Source: Chitinophaga fulva (GTDB taxonomy: Bacteria > Bacteroidota > Bacteroidia > Chitinophagales > Chitinophagaceae). From it: a stretch of DNA of 64,000 nucleotides. The translations under genes and the position numbers were made by a program. The first letter of the stretch is position 1; the number at the start of each line of letters is the position of its first letter. Positions 53,714 through 63,001 of the stretch are shown in pieces. The notes under the pieces were generated by a model. That model was not told the origin of the DNA. It made no database searches and saw only the letters and a list, made by a program, of their open reading frames with translations. Where the stretch lies: contig NZ_JABBGC010000001.1 in NCBI RefSeq assembly GCF_012927205.1, positions 868,001 through 932,000 on the forward strand, given 5' to 3'.

Positions 53714-53896
53714 TTAGCAGCAGGTGTGGCCTGGAGTAGCGGTACAATCGGTCGGGCGACGTGTTTCAGTGGTGCCGCAACGAGGTAATGCAGTAACACC
53801 ACCAGCCAGTTTCGTTTGTTCTTCTACAGTTAATTCAGTAATGGTGAGTTTGTTGAGGAACAGTTTTGTGTTCAATACAGGTTTTTTCTTTTTCAT
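53714..53896 (-). CDS. Orphan class I lanthipeptide-like precursor
   Basis: A 60-residue ribosomal peptide. Residues 1-33 form a Bacteroidota lanthipeptide-type leader: KLFLNKLTITELTVEEQTKL followed by AGG, i.e. KLxLxKxTIxxLTxEE..L.GG, with cleavage expected after GG. The core has 27 residues, VTALPRCGTTETRRPTDCTA and TPGHTCC, with 8 Thr, no Ser and 4 Cys: enough for dehydration of Thr and methyllanthionine rings. Known pathways need a LanB dehydratase and LanC cyclase; none is present in this window, so it must be matured elsewhere or not at all. It lies between a lipoprotein (convergent) and a terminator. Confidence 0.72.
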   Translation of the reverse strand: MKKKKPVLNTKLFLNKLTITELTVEEQTKLAGGVTALPRCGTTETRRPTDCTATPGHTCC

Positions 53897-54045
53897 GTTT
53901 TTTGGATTTTTGAGTGGTTAGAAAAAATGAGTGGCATGGTTAACACGTGAAACCAGGTTATTTGAGATTTGTTGGGTTATAGGCGCAGTTAAGTACAGTA
54001 ATCTAATATACGAAAGTATGTCTGAAGAAACAAAACCAGTTAAAC

Positions 54046-54079
54046 AAAAAAGCATATCGCTTTAACGATATGCTTTTTT
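54046..54079. terminator. Strong bidirectional terminator
   Basis: AAAAAAGCATATCG and CGATATGCTTTTTT pair perfectly around CTTTAA. It ends the minus-strand gene at 54100 and isolates the lanthipeptide gene. Confidence 0.9.
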
Positions 54080-54099
54080 ATGATCTGTTATTTAATCAA

Positions 54100-55368
54100 T
54101 CAATCATAATCAGACAGTCTCACGGCAAATACTACCCTGTTGTCCTGGCCGTATTTTGCTGTTTCATATTCTGTGAGGTTCCACAGGTATCCGGTAGCAC
54201 TATCACGGAAAAGATCTTCTGCGCCATGAGGCCAGCGGTAGCGGGTGCCGGCGGTGGTGCCGTCATTGTAGCGTACCAAACGGGCAGTAGATCCCAGATA
54301 AGAACTGGTGCCAGTGATGGTCATGAACGTTTTGCTGCCTGCACGGAAAACTCCTTGTATGCCGTGAACATAGCCACTGTCATTATCCTTAGGTACTATC
54401 ACAGTGGGTTGTGTGGAGGTGCTCACCTGTCCGGCTGTATTGACAGGGAAGCCGAAAGCCTGTGGTGTGGCGGTTTCGGAAGAGGTAATATATTGTGACG
54501 TCCAGAGGTATTTGTCTGCAGGGGTAGCACCTTCGCCCAGTTCTATACAGGAAAACGGTTTGGCGTTCGTGATTTTGTAGTAGCCTGTCTGTGGTAATAT
54601 ATAAGCATAGTTAAACGCTTTGAGATCGCCATTGGATTCTTTGCCAATGCGCGTTTCGGTGGCATCGCCAGCGGCAGGCACGAAGGTATTCAGATCGAAA
54701 ACCCGGATGCCAAGGTTGGTATCGGCAACATAGATTTTGCCGGCATAGTAAGCCACACCACCTGCATGGATGGTAACCGGACAAAATGCGTCCAGCTGCG
54801 TATAAGGGTTGGAAGCCTTGTACAGCGCTGAATTGGACATGTTGGCGGAATTTTGTACCAGCAGAATATGGCGATAGGTAATGTTAGCCATATTGGTGAT
54901 ATCTACCAGTGAAATGCGGACGCCTTTATGCTGGTTGTTAATGCCGGCAATGGTACCGGGATCTACGCCATACCATGTTACGAGCAGGAATTTTTTGGCA
55001 CCCCAGGAAAAGCCGGTAATGCCCTGCGGACGCCATTCCTGCGTTTGTTCGTCGCCACTGTTCCATTTGAAACCGGTTACCTGGTTGGCCGCCGGAATGT
55101 TAAACCCATACACCGTATTATAGCCGCTGGTAGAGGCTGCCCGGTTGAGGTCCAGCTGATCAGGTGTTTTAAATCCGTAAGACGACAGGCTGTTGACGAA
55201 GCTGCTCTCGTCGGTAAAGGTGACAGTACTGGCGGCAAGGGTACCTGCATTAGCGGTTTGCTGCTGTGGAGCGGTATTGGCGGGTGCGGCCTGCTCCACC
55301 ATGTTTTTGCTGCAAGCTGCCAGACAGAGGGACAGCGCCAGCGGAAGGTGATAAGCGTGTAGCTTCAT
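54100..55368 (-). CDS. Secreted lipoprotein with propeller-like repeats
   Basis: A 422-residue lipoprotein starting MKLHAYHLPLALSLCLAACS with lipobox LAAC. The mature part has WRPQGITGFSWGAKKFLLVT, GVRISLVDITNMANITYRHI and HAGGVAYYAGKIYVADTNLG, with IRVFDLNTF; the pattern resembles secreted beta-propeller proteins in which WYPQGIT and HAGG are conserved. I infer a propeller fold, with an unknown ligand. It is the last gene of its transcript, with a strong terminator. An ATG at 55401 lies 11 codons earlier and gives no better signal. Confidence 0.6.
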   Translation of the reverse strand: MKLHAYHLPLALSLCLAACSKNMVEQAAPANTAPQQQTANAGTLAASTVTFTDESSFVNSLSSYGFKTPDQLDLNRAASTSGYNTVYGFNIPAANQVTGFKWNSGDEQTQEWRPQGITGFSWGAKKFLLVTWYGVDPGTIAGINNQHKGVRISLVDITNMANITYRHILLVQNSANMSNSALYKASNPYTQLDAFCPVTIHAGGVAYYAGKIYVADTNLGIRVFDLNTFVPAAGDATETRIGKESNGDLKAFNYAYILPQTGYYKITNAKPFSCIELGEGATPADKYLWTSQYITSSETATPQAFGFPVNTAGQVSTSTQPTVIVPKDNDSGYVHGIQGVFRAGSKTFMTITGTSSYLGSTARLVRYNDGTTAGTRYRWPHGAEDLFRDSATGYLWNLTEYETAKYGQDNRVVFAVRLSDYD

Positions 55369-55545
55369 AGGATGTTTATTAAATGGTTGAAAAGAAATCA
55401 TATAAAGGCTGCAAAGCTAAAGCAGCAGAGAGGTATGTCGTGGAACCTTTCTGGAAGTTAATGATAACTTCACATTTTTGCAAGCCCCTCAACTAATCGG
55501 CCTGCGGGAATGTTATGATCTCATACTCTTCATCCATTAAAGAAC

Positions 55546-56613
55546 ATGTTGCAACATAAAATATCCTGCTGTACGGTGTGTATGAACCGTACCATGCACC
55601 TGAAGGAAACCCTGCTGCGAAACATGCAGGATAATGCAGGATACCGCCCGCTGGAATTTGTATTGCTCAATTATGGATCTACTGATGATCTCCATGAATG
55701 GGCACAACAAACACTCAGTCCATATATCGAATCCGGCCTGCTCGTGTATTATCACAATCCGGAACCAGCATACTTCCATATGAGCCATGCTAAAAACATG
55801 GCTTTCCGCCTGGCATCCGGTGATATCCTCTGTAGCATAGACGCCGATAACTACACCGGGACAGGCTTTACGGCATATGTAAACCGTTCTTTCAATGAAG
55901 AACCGGCTGCCTTCCTCTCCCCTGCGGGCATCGGCCCGGGGAAAAAGTGGTGGGATGTACAGGGACGTATCTGTCTGAAAAAAGAAGACTTCCGCAAACT
56001 ACACGGTTATGATGAGCGGGTAATGGACTATGGCTACGAAGACCAGGACTTCAAAAGCCGGCTATTGGCGCTGGGAAAGAAAAAAGTGATTATCCGCGAC
56101 CCTGCCTATCTGCAAGCCATCCGGCATGATGACACCCTGCGCATCGCATCCGGGTTCACCACATCGAAGATCAAAGACCTGTTGGTCGGGAATTACTGTG
56201 AACAAACATCGGAAGTGATCTGCCTGCAAAATGATTTCACCTTTGAACGCTTCTTTGTAGACCGTGACCTGCTTCACTACGAAAGTACCCAGGAAGACAT
56301 TCACCCTAAAAGGAGATATGCAGGCACCTACCAAATCCGGGATAATGATATCCGGTTGTATAAGGAGAACGGGACTGCCTACCTGCAACTAACCCTTCAG
56401 GACGAGGACACTTTACTGGCGGCAGACAACCGCCTCTTTCACCGCGTCACCTCCCCTGTCCTGCTTAATAACTTCCTGCTTCAGCGCGCAATCTACCTCG
56501 GGAGACAGGTGTTTTTCCGTAACCGCAAGAAACCTTCCTGTGTGAACCCCGATGGCTATGGCCGTGGTAAAGTGTATCGTAATTTCTCTACAGAGCCGTT
56601 GCTGTTGACGTAG
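55546..56613 (+). CDS. GT2-like glycosyltransferase
   Basis: A 355-residue cytoplasmic GT-A fold transferase. SCCTVCMNRTMHLKETLLRN gives the nucleotide-sugar N-terminal loop, DILCSIDADNYTG has the DxD metal motif, and GYDERVMDYGYEDQDFKSRL is the second conserved region with the catalytic-type ED. It resembles the galactosyltransferase-like C-lobe of family 2 enzymes. The last 120 residues are a C-terminal domain of unknown function. It is monocistronic with a strong terminator. Confidence 0.8.
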   Translation: MLQHKISCCTVCMNRTMHLKETLLRNMQDNAGYRPLEFVLLNYGSTDDLHEWAQQTLSPYIESGLLVYYHNPEPAYFHMSHAKNMAFRLASGDILCSIDADNYTGTGFTAYVNRSFNEEPAAFLSPAGIGPGKKWWDVQGRICLKKEDFRKLHGYDERVMDYGYEDQDFKSRLLALGKKKVIIRDPAYLQAIRHDDTLRIASGFTTSKIKDLLVGNYCEQTSEVICLQNDFTFERFFVDRDLLHYESTQEDIHPKRRYAGTYQIRDNDIRLYKENGTAYLQLTLQDEDTLLAADNRLFHRVTSPVLLNNFLLQRAIYLGRQVFFRNRKKPSCVNPDGYGRGKVYRNFSTEPLLLT

Positions 56614-56635
56614 TATGCTGTATAAGTGCTAAGGA

Positions 56636-56677
56636 GTTGGCCCAAATGTGAGACCTCACTTTTGGGCCAACCTTTTT
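56636..56677 (+). terminator. Terminator after the glycosyltransferase
   Basis: GTTGGCCCAAA and TTTGGGCCAAC are perfect arms, extended inside by GTGAG/CTCAC, then CTTTTTG. Confidence 0.88.
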
Positions 56678-56681
56678 GATA

Positions 56682-57551
56682 TTAGTTGATTGACCTTGTC
56701 AGCTCAACCGGTTTATCCAATCGTGTCAGTTTCTCCGGGTTGGCGATCGCATAGATCTGCGTAATTCTTCCATCCTCCACTACAAAGCCTACTGCGGCGG
56801 TTGCGCCGTCGACTTGGATAAGTCCTCCCGGTTGGCCATTGAGCCACACGGCACTTGCTGTTATCTGCCGATCAGGGCGTATCAGTAAATTGGCCACCAA
56901 AGCAGCCCCGTGGACCGGAACCCGGGCGGCGGGCACAAGTCCGCCTCCATCTGCGGTCAGGACCACGTCTGGCGCCAATACTTCCATCAGTTGCTGTAGC
57001 TGTCCGGTTTGCAATGCGATGAGGAAGCGCTCTACCACGGCCTGCTGTTCCGACCGGCTCACCTGTTCCCGCAACTGCCGGGCAGCCACATGCTGCCGTG
57101 CCCGTCGTGCAATCTGCCTCACTGCGGCAGCGGACTTCCCGATTACTTCAGCAATCTCACCATGCGGCATACCGAAAACATCGTGGAGCACGAACACGGC
57201 CCGTTCTGTCGGCCCAAGTGTTTCCAGTATGATCAGCATGGCGATCGAAATGCGTTGTGTGAGTTCAAGGTCACCACCTATATCAGCGCTTGTCAGCAGC
57301 GGTTCCGGCAGCCACTCGCCAACATATTCCTCGCGGCGGCGTGATAAGGTTCGCATGTGATTAAGTGCGAGTCGTGTGACGATGCGGACGAGATAAGCCC
57401 GCGCATCCTGTACCTGCAATTGATCAACACCCGACCAACGCAACCAGGTTTCCTGTACTACATCTTCTGCATCGGTAGCAGAGCCTAGCATCTCATATGC
57501 TATTGTGAATAACAGGCTTCGATGTAAGATGAAGGGGTCCTGGTTTGTCAT
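56682..57551 (-). CDS. ECF41-type RNA polymerase sigma factor with C-terminal SnoaL-like domain
   Basis: A 289-residue sigma factor. Region 2 is at the N-terminus (SLLFTIAYEMLGSATDAEDV, VQETWLRW). Region 4 follows (FGMPHGEIAEVIGKSAAAVR). The C-terminal about 110 residues are a SnoaL-type domain, with the conserved NPEKL near the end; such extended factors form group ECF41. In that group the extension regulates activity and the target is usually a carboxymuconolactone decarboxylase gene. Here that gene lies upstream and overlaps by 4 bases (ATGA), so they are co-transcribed. Confidence 0.9.
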   Translation of the reverse strand: MTNQDPFILHRSLLFTIAYEMLGSATDAEDVVQETWLRWSGVDQLQVQDARAYLVRIVTRLALNHMRTLSRRREEYVGEWLPEPLLTSADIGGDLELTQRISIAMLIILETLGPTERAVFVLHDVFGMPHGEIAEVIGKSAAAVRQIARRARQHVAARQLREQVSRSEQQAVVERFLIALQTGQLQQLMEVLAPDVVLTADGGGLVPAARVPVHGAALVANLLIRPDRQITASAVWLNGQPGGLIQVDGATAAVGFVVEDGRITQIYAIANPEKLTRLDKPVELTRSIN

Positions 57552-58115
57552 AACTTGGATATTAGGCTGGTTTTCCCGATACGTTGAGCCAGTGGAATAT
57601 CGCAGGAATCAGCGTAACCCTGTGATTTGATGCCATGTGCTGTATTGACCCTGGAAGCGTAATTAGCAAAGCCAATGAGTGCGGTGAGCTCCACCAGTGC
57701 TGTGGGTCCAAGCTGTTGCAGCAGGCTTGCTGCCAGCTCGTCAGTGACGGTGGTTGGCGGCTTCGGCATATTCAAGCACTTCCCGTTCCAGCGGGTCAAA
57801 TACGTCCGATTCCCGCCAACGAGGCACCTGGCTGGCCTTAACAGGGTCCAGCTGCTTGTTCTGCGCCATAAAATAATTGATGTCAAGGCACCAGCTGCAG
57901 CCAATCTGCGCTGCAACGGCCATATGTGCAAATGTCTTGAGGCGTTCGTCAACTGTTTTCCATTCACCCACTTTATGTCCGAAGTCCAGGCTGGCTTCGG
58001 CCACCAGGGGGTTGTGCCATGCTACTTCAACAGGCTCGGGCACAGCACCAATCTGTGCGATCATATTTTCCCTGAGTTCAACAGGGAGCGTTGCTTTTGG
58101 AATACGTAGTGCCAT
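57548..58115 (-). pseudogene. Frameshifted carboxymuconolactone decarboxylase / AhpD-like gene
   Basis: The first 124 codons (58115-57741) read MALRIPKATLPVELRENMIA and keep CSWC in IGCSWCLDINYF, the active-site Cys pair of AhpD-like proteins. After EREVLEYAEA the frame hits a stop. The rest continues in another frame: PPTTVTDELAASLLQQLGPT to GIKSQGYADSCDIP, as in intact relatives. A net frameshifting change at about 57757-57765, with a few residues lost, breaks the gene. A sequencing error cannot be excluded. It is the usual partner of the ECF41 sigma gene, which follows with a 4-base overlap. Confidence 0.78.
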
Positions 58116-58152
58116 AGTGTGTCTCTTTTAAATATTAATTGTTTAACAAGAA

Positions 58153-58179
58153 GACACCTGAAGTGCTGCGAATGTGACT
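58153..58179 (-). promoter_or_regulatory. Candidate ECF41-type promoter
   Basis: On the minus strand AGTCACA (58179-58173), 16 bases, TGTC (58156-58153). This is close to the TGTCACA and CGTC boxes recorded for ECF41 sigma factors and is 38 bases upstream of the decarboxylase ATG. Confidence 0.55.
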
Positions 58180-58286
58180 TGAATTCAAAAGAATTTTTGC
58201 GCGTCAATACATATTTATATGTTTGATCTGTTCTTTTACTTTGGATCAGCCCGATGTATCCGTATTTTCTTTAACTTTAGATACCT

Positions 58287-58359
58287 GCGGAAGTAGCTCA
58301 CCTGGTAGAGCGACAGCTTCCCAAGCTGTAGGTAGCGGGTTCGAGTCCCGTCTTCCGCT
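58287..58359 (+). tRNA. tRNA-Gly (CCC)
   Basis: 73-base cloverleaf with acceptor GCGGAAG/CTTCCGC, anticodon stem ACAGC/GCTGT and loop TTCCCAA, so anticodon CCC. T loop TTCGAGT. The discriminator is T; CCA is not encoded. The next base starts the stop codon of the minus-strand gene. Confidence 0.95.
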
Positions 58360-59151
58360 CTATTTTCTTGTTAAAGTATCAGGATTTACTAATACGAAAG
58401 GATGCCCACTTTTCTGCAAAGGCACATTGGCCGGCAGGGTCAATAAATACTTGAATAGCTGATTCATTACCAAAGGAAGTCTATAGTTGTAAATAACCTG
58501 CCGTTTATTGTTGTACCATACGGCCACAGTATATCTTGGAACATCGGATATCCGCTGCTCCCAGGCTTTTAGTTTGTCCAGCGCTGAAATACTAAGTAAA
58601 TACTGCAAACGTTTATAGGTACTATCAGATAAAACGTCCGTATAATGCCCCTCTTTAACAGCATGTGAGCCTCCTATAAATTTTAATTGCCTGTTTTTAC
58701 TGATTTGATATTCCATGGCGGGGCATTCTCCATAGCAAAGGGAAGATTTAAAATACAAGCTGTCGAAGCGGATAGTATCTGTGGCAGTTATTGCCTGGCT
58801 TACATAATAAAGTGCCGGTTGACCTCTAACCATTTTGACGGCGCCGGGATCAGCTGGAACCAGCACCAGGCTATCCGATGTTAGTCGCTTAATCCGAAAC
58901 TGAGGATTGCCTATGCCTCTAAAATTGAGATGAAGCCCATTTGATTGTAGGAGTAAAGTATCCCCATTTATCCTGTAAGTCATGTCGATGGGAAATCGAC
59001 CAAAAAAATCGAATACACAGCGGGTAGAATCAAACGACACATACGCCAGTTCTGGCCCCACCCATGCTTTCTGCAACAGGGACGTTTGGGATTGTGACAT
59101 TACAGCAACAGGGAATAACAACAATAGTAGCAATAGGGATCGTATGGGCAT
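58360..59151 (-). CDS. Exported protein with DUF6438-like domain
   Basis: A 263-residue exported protein with signal peptide MPIRSLLLLLLLFPVAVMSQ. The C-terminal half has FKSSLCYGECPAMEYQISKN, which recalls the CYGxCPxY signature of the DUF6438 group, followed by a beta-rich region. No enzyme motif is seen. The stop codon directly abuts the tRNA-Gly gene on the other strand, with no gap, so its transcript must run into or stop at the tRNA. Confidence 0.65.
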   Translation of the reverse strand: MPIRSLLLLLLLFPVAVMSQSQTSLLQKAWVGPELAYVSFDSTRCVFDFFGRFPIDMTYRINGDTLLLQSNGLHLNFRGIGNPQFRIKRLTSDSLVLVPADPGAVKMVRGQPALYYVSQAITATDTIRFDSLYFKSSLCYGECPAMEYQISKNRQLKFIGGSHAVKEGHYTDVLSDSTYKRLQYLLSISALDKLKAWEQRISDVPRYTVAVWYNNKRQVIYNYRLPLVMNQLFKYLLTLPANVPLQKSGHPFVLVNPDTLTRK

Positions 59152-59192
59152 ATGGATTACATTTACAGTAATTTAAATAATTATTACAAATT

Positions 59193-59588
59193 ATGCCGTC
59201 TAGAATTGTCAAACAGGTCATCGTCATGCGCAAAGATCTGAATATGCGAAAAGGGAAAATGATTGCGCAGGGAGCCCATGCCTCTATTGCTTTTTTGACC
59301 CGCGAAGCGAGTATTGAAGGGAATATTTTACAGACCAATATCCGTAATCCGGAAGAAGTGCAGGAGTGGTTCACCAAAGGGTTTACCAAGATTTGTCTGT
59401 CGGTGGATTCTGAGGAAGAGCTGGTCCGCGTTTATCAGCAGGCGGTGGAAGATGGGCTGAATGCCACGCTGATCACCGATTCGGGGCTGACAGAATTTGG
59501 TGGGGTGCCTACTAAAACCTGTTGCGCTATCGGTCCTAACCTGAACACAGAAATTGACAGAATTACCCAAGACCTCAAGCTGCTTTAA
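59193..59588 (+). CDS. pth2: Peptidyl-tRNA hydrolase, Pth2 type
   Basis: Cleaves peptidyl-tRNA to rescue tRNA; cytoplasmic. The 131-residue protein begins MPSRIVKQVIVMRKDLNMRK, then GKMIAQGAHASIAFL, the active-site helix of the archaeal/eukaryotic-type Pth2. Late motifs DSGLTEFGGVPTKTCCAIGP complete the match. It is not related in fold to bacterial Pth. Its stop shares the bases TTAA with the stop of the convergent recB. Confidence 0.9.
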   Translation: MPSRIVKQVIVMRKDLNMRKGKMIAQGAHASIAFLTREASIEGNILQTNIRNPEEVQEWFTKGFTKICLSVDSEEELVRVYQQAVEDGLNATLITDSGLTEFGGVPTKTCCAIGPNLNTEIDRITQDLKLL

Positions 59589-62500
59589 TACCGGTGGCTT
59601 TTGGCTGTCAGCATGTCTTCTATGAAAGTGATGGTGTCAAGGTCAGGGCGGGCGGTAAAGATGCCGTAGTTGCCATTGTTACGGATACCACGTACGAAGC
59701 AGTAGATCACGCCGCCAAAGTGCTTGTGGTAGTCGAAATCGGGTAACCTGCTTTCGAGGTATTTTTTCACTGCCACGGTATAGATCAGGTATTGCAGGTG
59801 GTAGTTGTTGTCGTTCATGGCTGCTGCCAACGCTGCCGGTGCATAATCTTCCACATGGCCGCCCAGGTAGTTGGACTTCCAGTCGAGAATATAATACCGG
59901 TGGTGATGCTCAAAGAACAGGTCAATCTTCCCGTTCATAATGCCTTCCAGCTCCTGGTTCCTGTCTTCAGAAAAACGTTTAACCGTTACCGTTAATTCGT
60001 TGTCGGACAATGTATTCAGCATATTGGCACGGAACAGCGGCACCGGGAAGTCAAATTCCAGTTCGGCGAGGCGTTTGTTCCTGCCGACGGATGCCAGCTG
60101 GAAGCCGGTTTTGCCTACTTTGATCTGGGTGTGCATCACGTGTTGCAACAGCTCCTGTAACATCGGCTGGTAGACCTCCTCCTGCCCCGGTACAAAACGG
60201 GCGATGGCTTCATTGACCCAATATTCCCATTGACTGTCATCGGAGAAATTCACGTTCTCGAAGATGAAGTGCAGCAGGTTCCCTGTTTTGGCGCCTTTGC
60301 GCAGCGTGTTGAATATAAAGTTGTCATATTCGTTTTCCTGTTGGGCACTGCGGATACGGGGCTTCTGCTCCGGTTTGGCGGCCAGCATGGTGTAACTCAT
60401 CTTGCGCCAGTTTTCCTCCCGGAGGAAGAAAGATACCGGCGCGTTGCCGGCGTTACGGTTGGTTGCCAGCTTGCTTTTGCGGTACCGTTGTTCAGGTTCC
60501 TGTGGCAGGCTGTCTTTTGTTTCTATGAGCGCCGGGTCCGGTGGATAATGCCGGAATGCGTCCATAAACTTGGTGAACGAGGACTTATTATTGCTGGTGT
60601 TGTTGAACAGATAACACTTATACACGGCGCGGGTAATGGCAACATAAATCAGCCGTCGGTCCTCCTGTACTTGTTGCCTTTGCTGGGCCGCCTTTTGTTC
60701 GGGCGAAACCCTTTTGGCTTCAGCATTGATGTAATCCCCGGTATCCGGATCACGGAAGCTGAGGAAATCGCTGTCTGCATTCCTGAAATCCAGGTAAGGC
60801 GCCAGTACAATGCGATAATCGAGTCCTTTACTTTTGTGGATGGTAACGATATTCACCGCTTCTTCATCACTTTCTACGCGTTGGGTATACTCATCCCCTT
60901 CCACCGGCATGCCGTCGATGCCGCGTTTCAGCCAGGAGATCAGATCGCGCATGGAGAGGTTCTTGCGGTTCTGTACCTGATGCACCAGCTCAGCCAGTTG
61001 ATAGAGGTTGGTAATGGCGCGTTCGCCGTTTTTGGAGTGATCGCCAAGCAGTACGCCGCGTACGCCAAAGTCGGCGATGAACGTCATCAGTGCGGTGTAG
61101 GCACCGTTTTCCTGCCAGAGGTTATGATAGTGGCCGAAGCGGGTAAGCGCTATTTCGTCGTCGAGGTTCAGGATATCCTGTACACTGAAGCCGGTGAAAG
61201 GGGATAACAGTGCCCGGTTGATGGTAGAGCGTTCCGGCGTCTCCATGGCTTCCAGCAGGTACAATACATCGAGTGCTTCAGCGGTATTCAGGACTTTGGT
61301 GTCATCGATGGTCACTGCCGGAATACCTAACTGGGCCAGCTTTTGTTTGATGTCCCTGCCTTCCTTACCAGTGCGCACCAGGATGCCGATATCTGACGGG
61401 GTGATTTCCTGCGTTTTGTCTTTAATGATTTTATAGGCCGGGTCAAGCAGCAGTTGAGCTACTTGTGCAGCCACTGCGCCGGCGATGGTGTCTTTATTTT
61501 TGCAGTTGAAGATAGTGATGGGTACTTCTTTCCCTTCGTTGTAATACAGAAAACCCTTGCCGCTTTCTTCGGGGGCCATCACGTCGATATATTGAATACT
61601 GTCTTTCTCGCCGGCGAATTCAAACGTATCAAAATTCGGCGTGGGCTTGAAGAATGTATTCATGGCCGCAATCAGGTTTTCCGATGAACGGTAGTTGTGG
61701 TTCATGTCGTAGAGATGCCGTACGCTGTTGCGGGCATCGAAGTACGTGAAGATATCTGCTTTGCGCCAGGCATAAATACTCTGCTTAGGATCGCCGATGT
61801 AGAACAGGATGGTGTTTTCGCCGAAGGCCCGGTTGAAGATTTCATACTGCTGGCGGTCGGTGTCCTGGAACTCATCCACGAACACAGCTTTGTATTTGTT
61901 TTGCAGCGAGGCTATCAGGCCGGGGTTATCCTTTTGAACTAAAGCGAGGTTCAGGTGACTGATCAGGTCATCGTAGTTCAGCATGTTACTGTGCTGCTTA
62001 TAGGCCTTTACGCCTTCGGCGACTTCCTGTATCGCCAGGCAGTTCAATTGGCGGCGAATGGTATCGATATGTGTGCTGATCATCTCCCCGAAAGCCTCCT
62101 GTGCATCTATCAGCTCCAGTATCTCGGGAAAAAGTTCTTTGATATAACCTGATGATCGTCTTTTATTGATAATCCCGGCAAATTCAGCAGGATTATCAAT
62201 CTTGGGCAGTATATCTTTTTTGGCGTTGGCCTTTGTATTACAGGCTATGATAAGATCTTCCCTGTTTTGAAGAATGTATTCATGCAGGGATGTTTCAGCA
62301 GCTGTTTGTTGTTGACGGATGTTGTCCAGTTCTTCCAACCAGCTTTGTTGTTGGGAAGCGGTGATGTAATAACGCTCCCATGGCTGATATCCCAGGTATT
62401 TTTTTCCACTGAGATGTTCCTGTAGTATTTTTTGAATATCGGCGCGCATGCTTTCCCGCCACAGCATCTGGAGGATCACAGGATGCAGGGTGGTAACATG

Positions 62501-62998
62501 TGTGCGCCAGAATTTATTCAGTTCGTTTTCGATGATGGGCGTGGTGTCGGGAACCATTTCTGCGCCGAACAGCTGATCTGTCTCAAATGCAAATTCATTC
62601 AGCGTTTGCTGGCAGAAGCTGTGGATAGTGAGCACAGAAGTTTCGTCGAGCAGCAGTACGGCATCACGCAAACGGTGATTGACTTCAATGGCGCCCCATT
62701 GGTCTACAGCCTGCAACACCAGGTGAACGATGGTGTCGTCATCCACGGGGTTGCCGAAGCTTACGGTATAAGCTTTACGGATGAAGATCCGGATACGGTC
62801 TTCCAGCTCGGCTACCGCGGCTTTGGTAAACGTCACCATCAGGATGTCTTTCACCGATAGCTTTTTCTCCAGGATGAGGCGCAGCACCAACACCGCGATG
62901 GAATATGTCTTCCCCGTGCCGGCACTGGCTTCTATCAGGTTACTCCCTTCCAGTGGTACTTCAGTCGCTACGAAATGTTGATATCTGTTCTCCGTCAT
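59585..62998 (-). CDS. recB: Exodeoxyribonuclease V beta subunit (RecB)
   Basis: UvrD/Rep-type 3-prime to 5-prime helicase with C-terminal nuclease; 1137 residues. Walker A is LIEASAGTGKTYSIAVLV with K30. AVFVDEFQDTDRQQYEIF is box II, FYIGDPKQSIYAWRKAD box III, and VTIHKSKGLDYRIVLAPY box V. RLIYVAITRAVYKCYLF is box VI. The C-terminal nuclease has KIDLFFEHHHRYYILDWKSN and LQYLIYTVAV, with the D, D and K residues of the RecB family. It follows recC by 3 bases, in operon order. recD is not in the window. Confidence 0.93.
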   Translation of the reverse strand: MTENRYQHFVATEVPLEGSNLIEASAGTGKTYSIAVLVLRLILEKKLSVKDILMVTFTKAAVAELEDRIRIFIRKAYTVSFGNPVDDDTIVHLVLQAVDQWGAIEVNHRLRDAVLLLDETSVLTIHSFCQQTLNEFAFETDQLFGAEMVPDTTPIIENELNKFWRTHVTTLHPVILQMLWRESMRADIQKILQEHLSGKKYLGYQPWERYYITASQQQSWLEELDNIRQQQTAAETSLHEYILQNREDLIIACNTKANAKKDILPKIDNPAEFAGIINKRRSSGYIKELFPEILELIDAQEAFGEMISTHIDTIRRQLNCLAIQEVAEGVKAYKQHSNMLNYDDLISHLNLALVQKDNPGLIASLQNKYKAVFVDEFQDTDRQQYEIFNRAFGENTILFYIGDPKQSIYAWRKADIFTYFDARNSVRHLYDMNHNYRSSENLIAAMNTFFKPTPNFDTFEFAGEKDSIQYIDVMAPEESGKGFLYYNEGKEVPITIFNCKNKDTIAGAVAAQVAQLLLDPAYKIIKDKTQEITPSDIGILVRTGKEGRDIKQKLAQLGIPAVTIDDTKVLNTAEALDVLYLLEAMETPERSTINRALLSPFTGFSVQDILNLDDEIALTRFGHYHNLWQENGAYTALMTFIADFGVRGVLLGDHSKNGERAITNLYQLAELVHQVQNRKNLSMRDLISWLKRGIDGMPVEGDEYTQRVESDEEAVNIVTIHKSKGLDYRIVLAPYLDFRNADSDFLSFRDPDTGDYINAEAKRVSPEQKAAQQRQQVQEDRRLIYVAITRAVYKCYLFNNTSNNKSSFTKFMDAFRHYPPDPALIETKDSLPQEPEQRYRKSKLATNRNAGNAPVSFFLREENWRKMSYTMLAAKPEQKPRIRSAQQENEYDNFIFNTLRKGAKTGNLLHFIFENVNFSDDSQWEYWVNEAIARFVPGQEEVYQPMLQELLQHVMHTQIKVGKTGFQLASVGRNKRLAELEFDFPVPLFRANMLNTLSDNELTVTVKRFSEDRNQELEGIMNGKIDLFFEHHHRYYILDWKSNYLGGHVEDYAPAALAAAMNDNNYHLQYLIYTVAVKKYLESRLPDFDYHKHFGGVIYCFVRGIRNNGNYGIFTARPDLDTITFIEDMLTAKSHRY

Positions 62999-63001
62999 CG
63001 T

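Noticed and set aside
54011..54018. TACTTTCG as -7 box of the lanthipeptide-like gene (minus strand)
   Set aside because: One mismatch to the consensus and no TTTG at the right distance; leader would exceed 100 bases, so not called.
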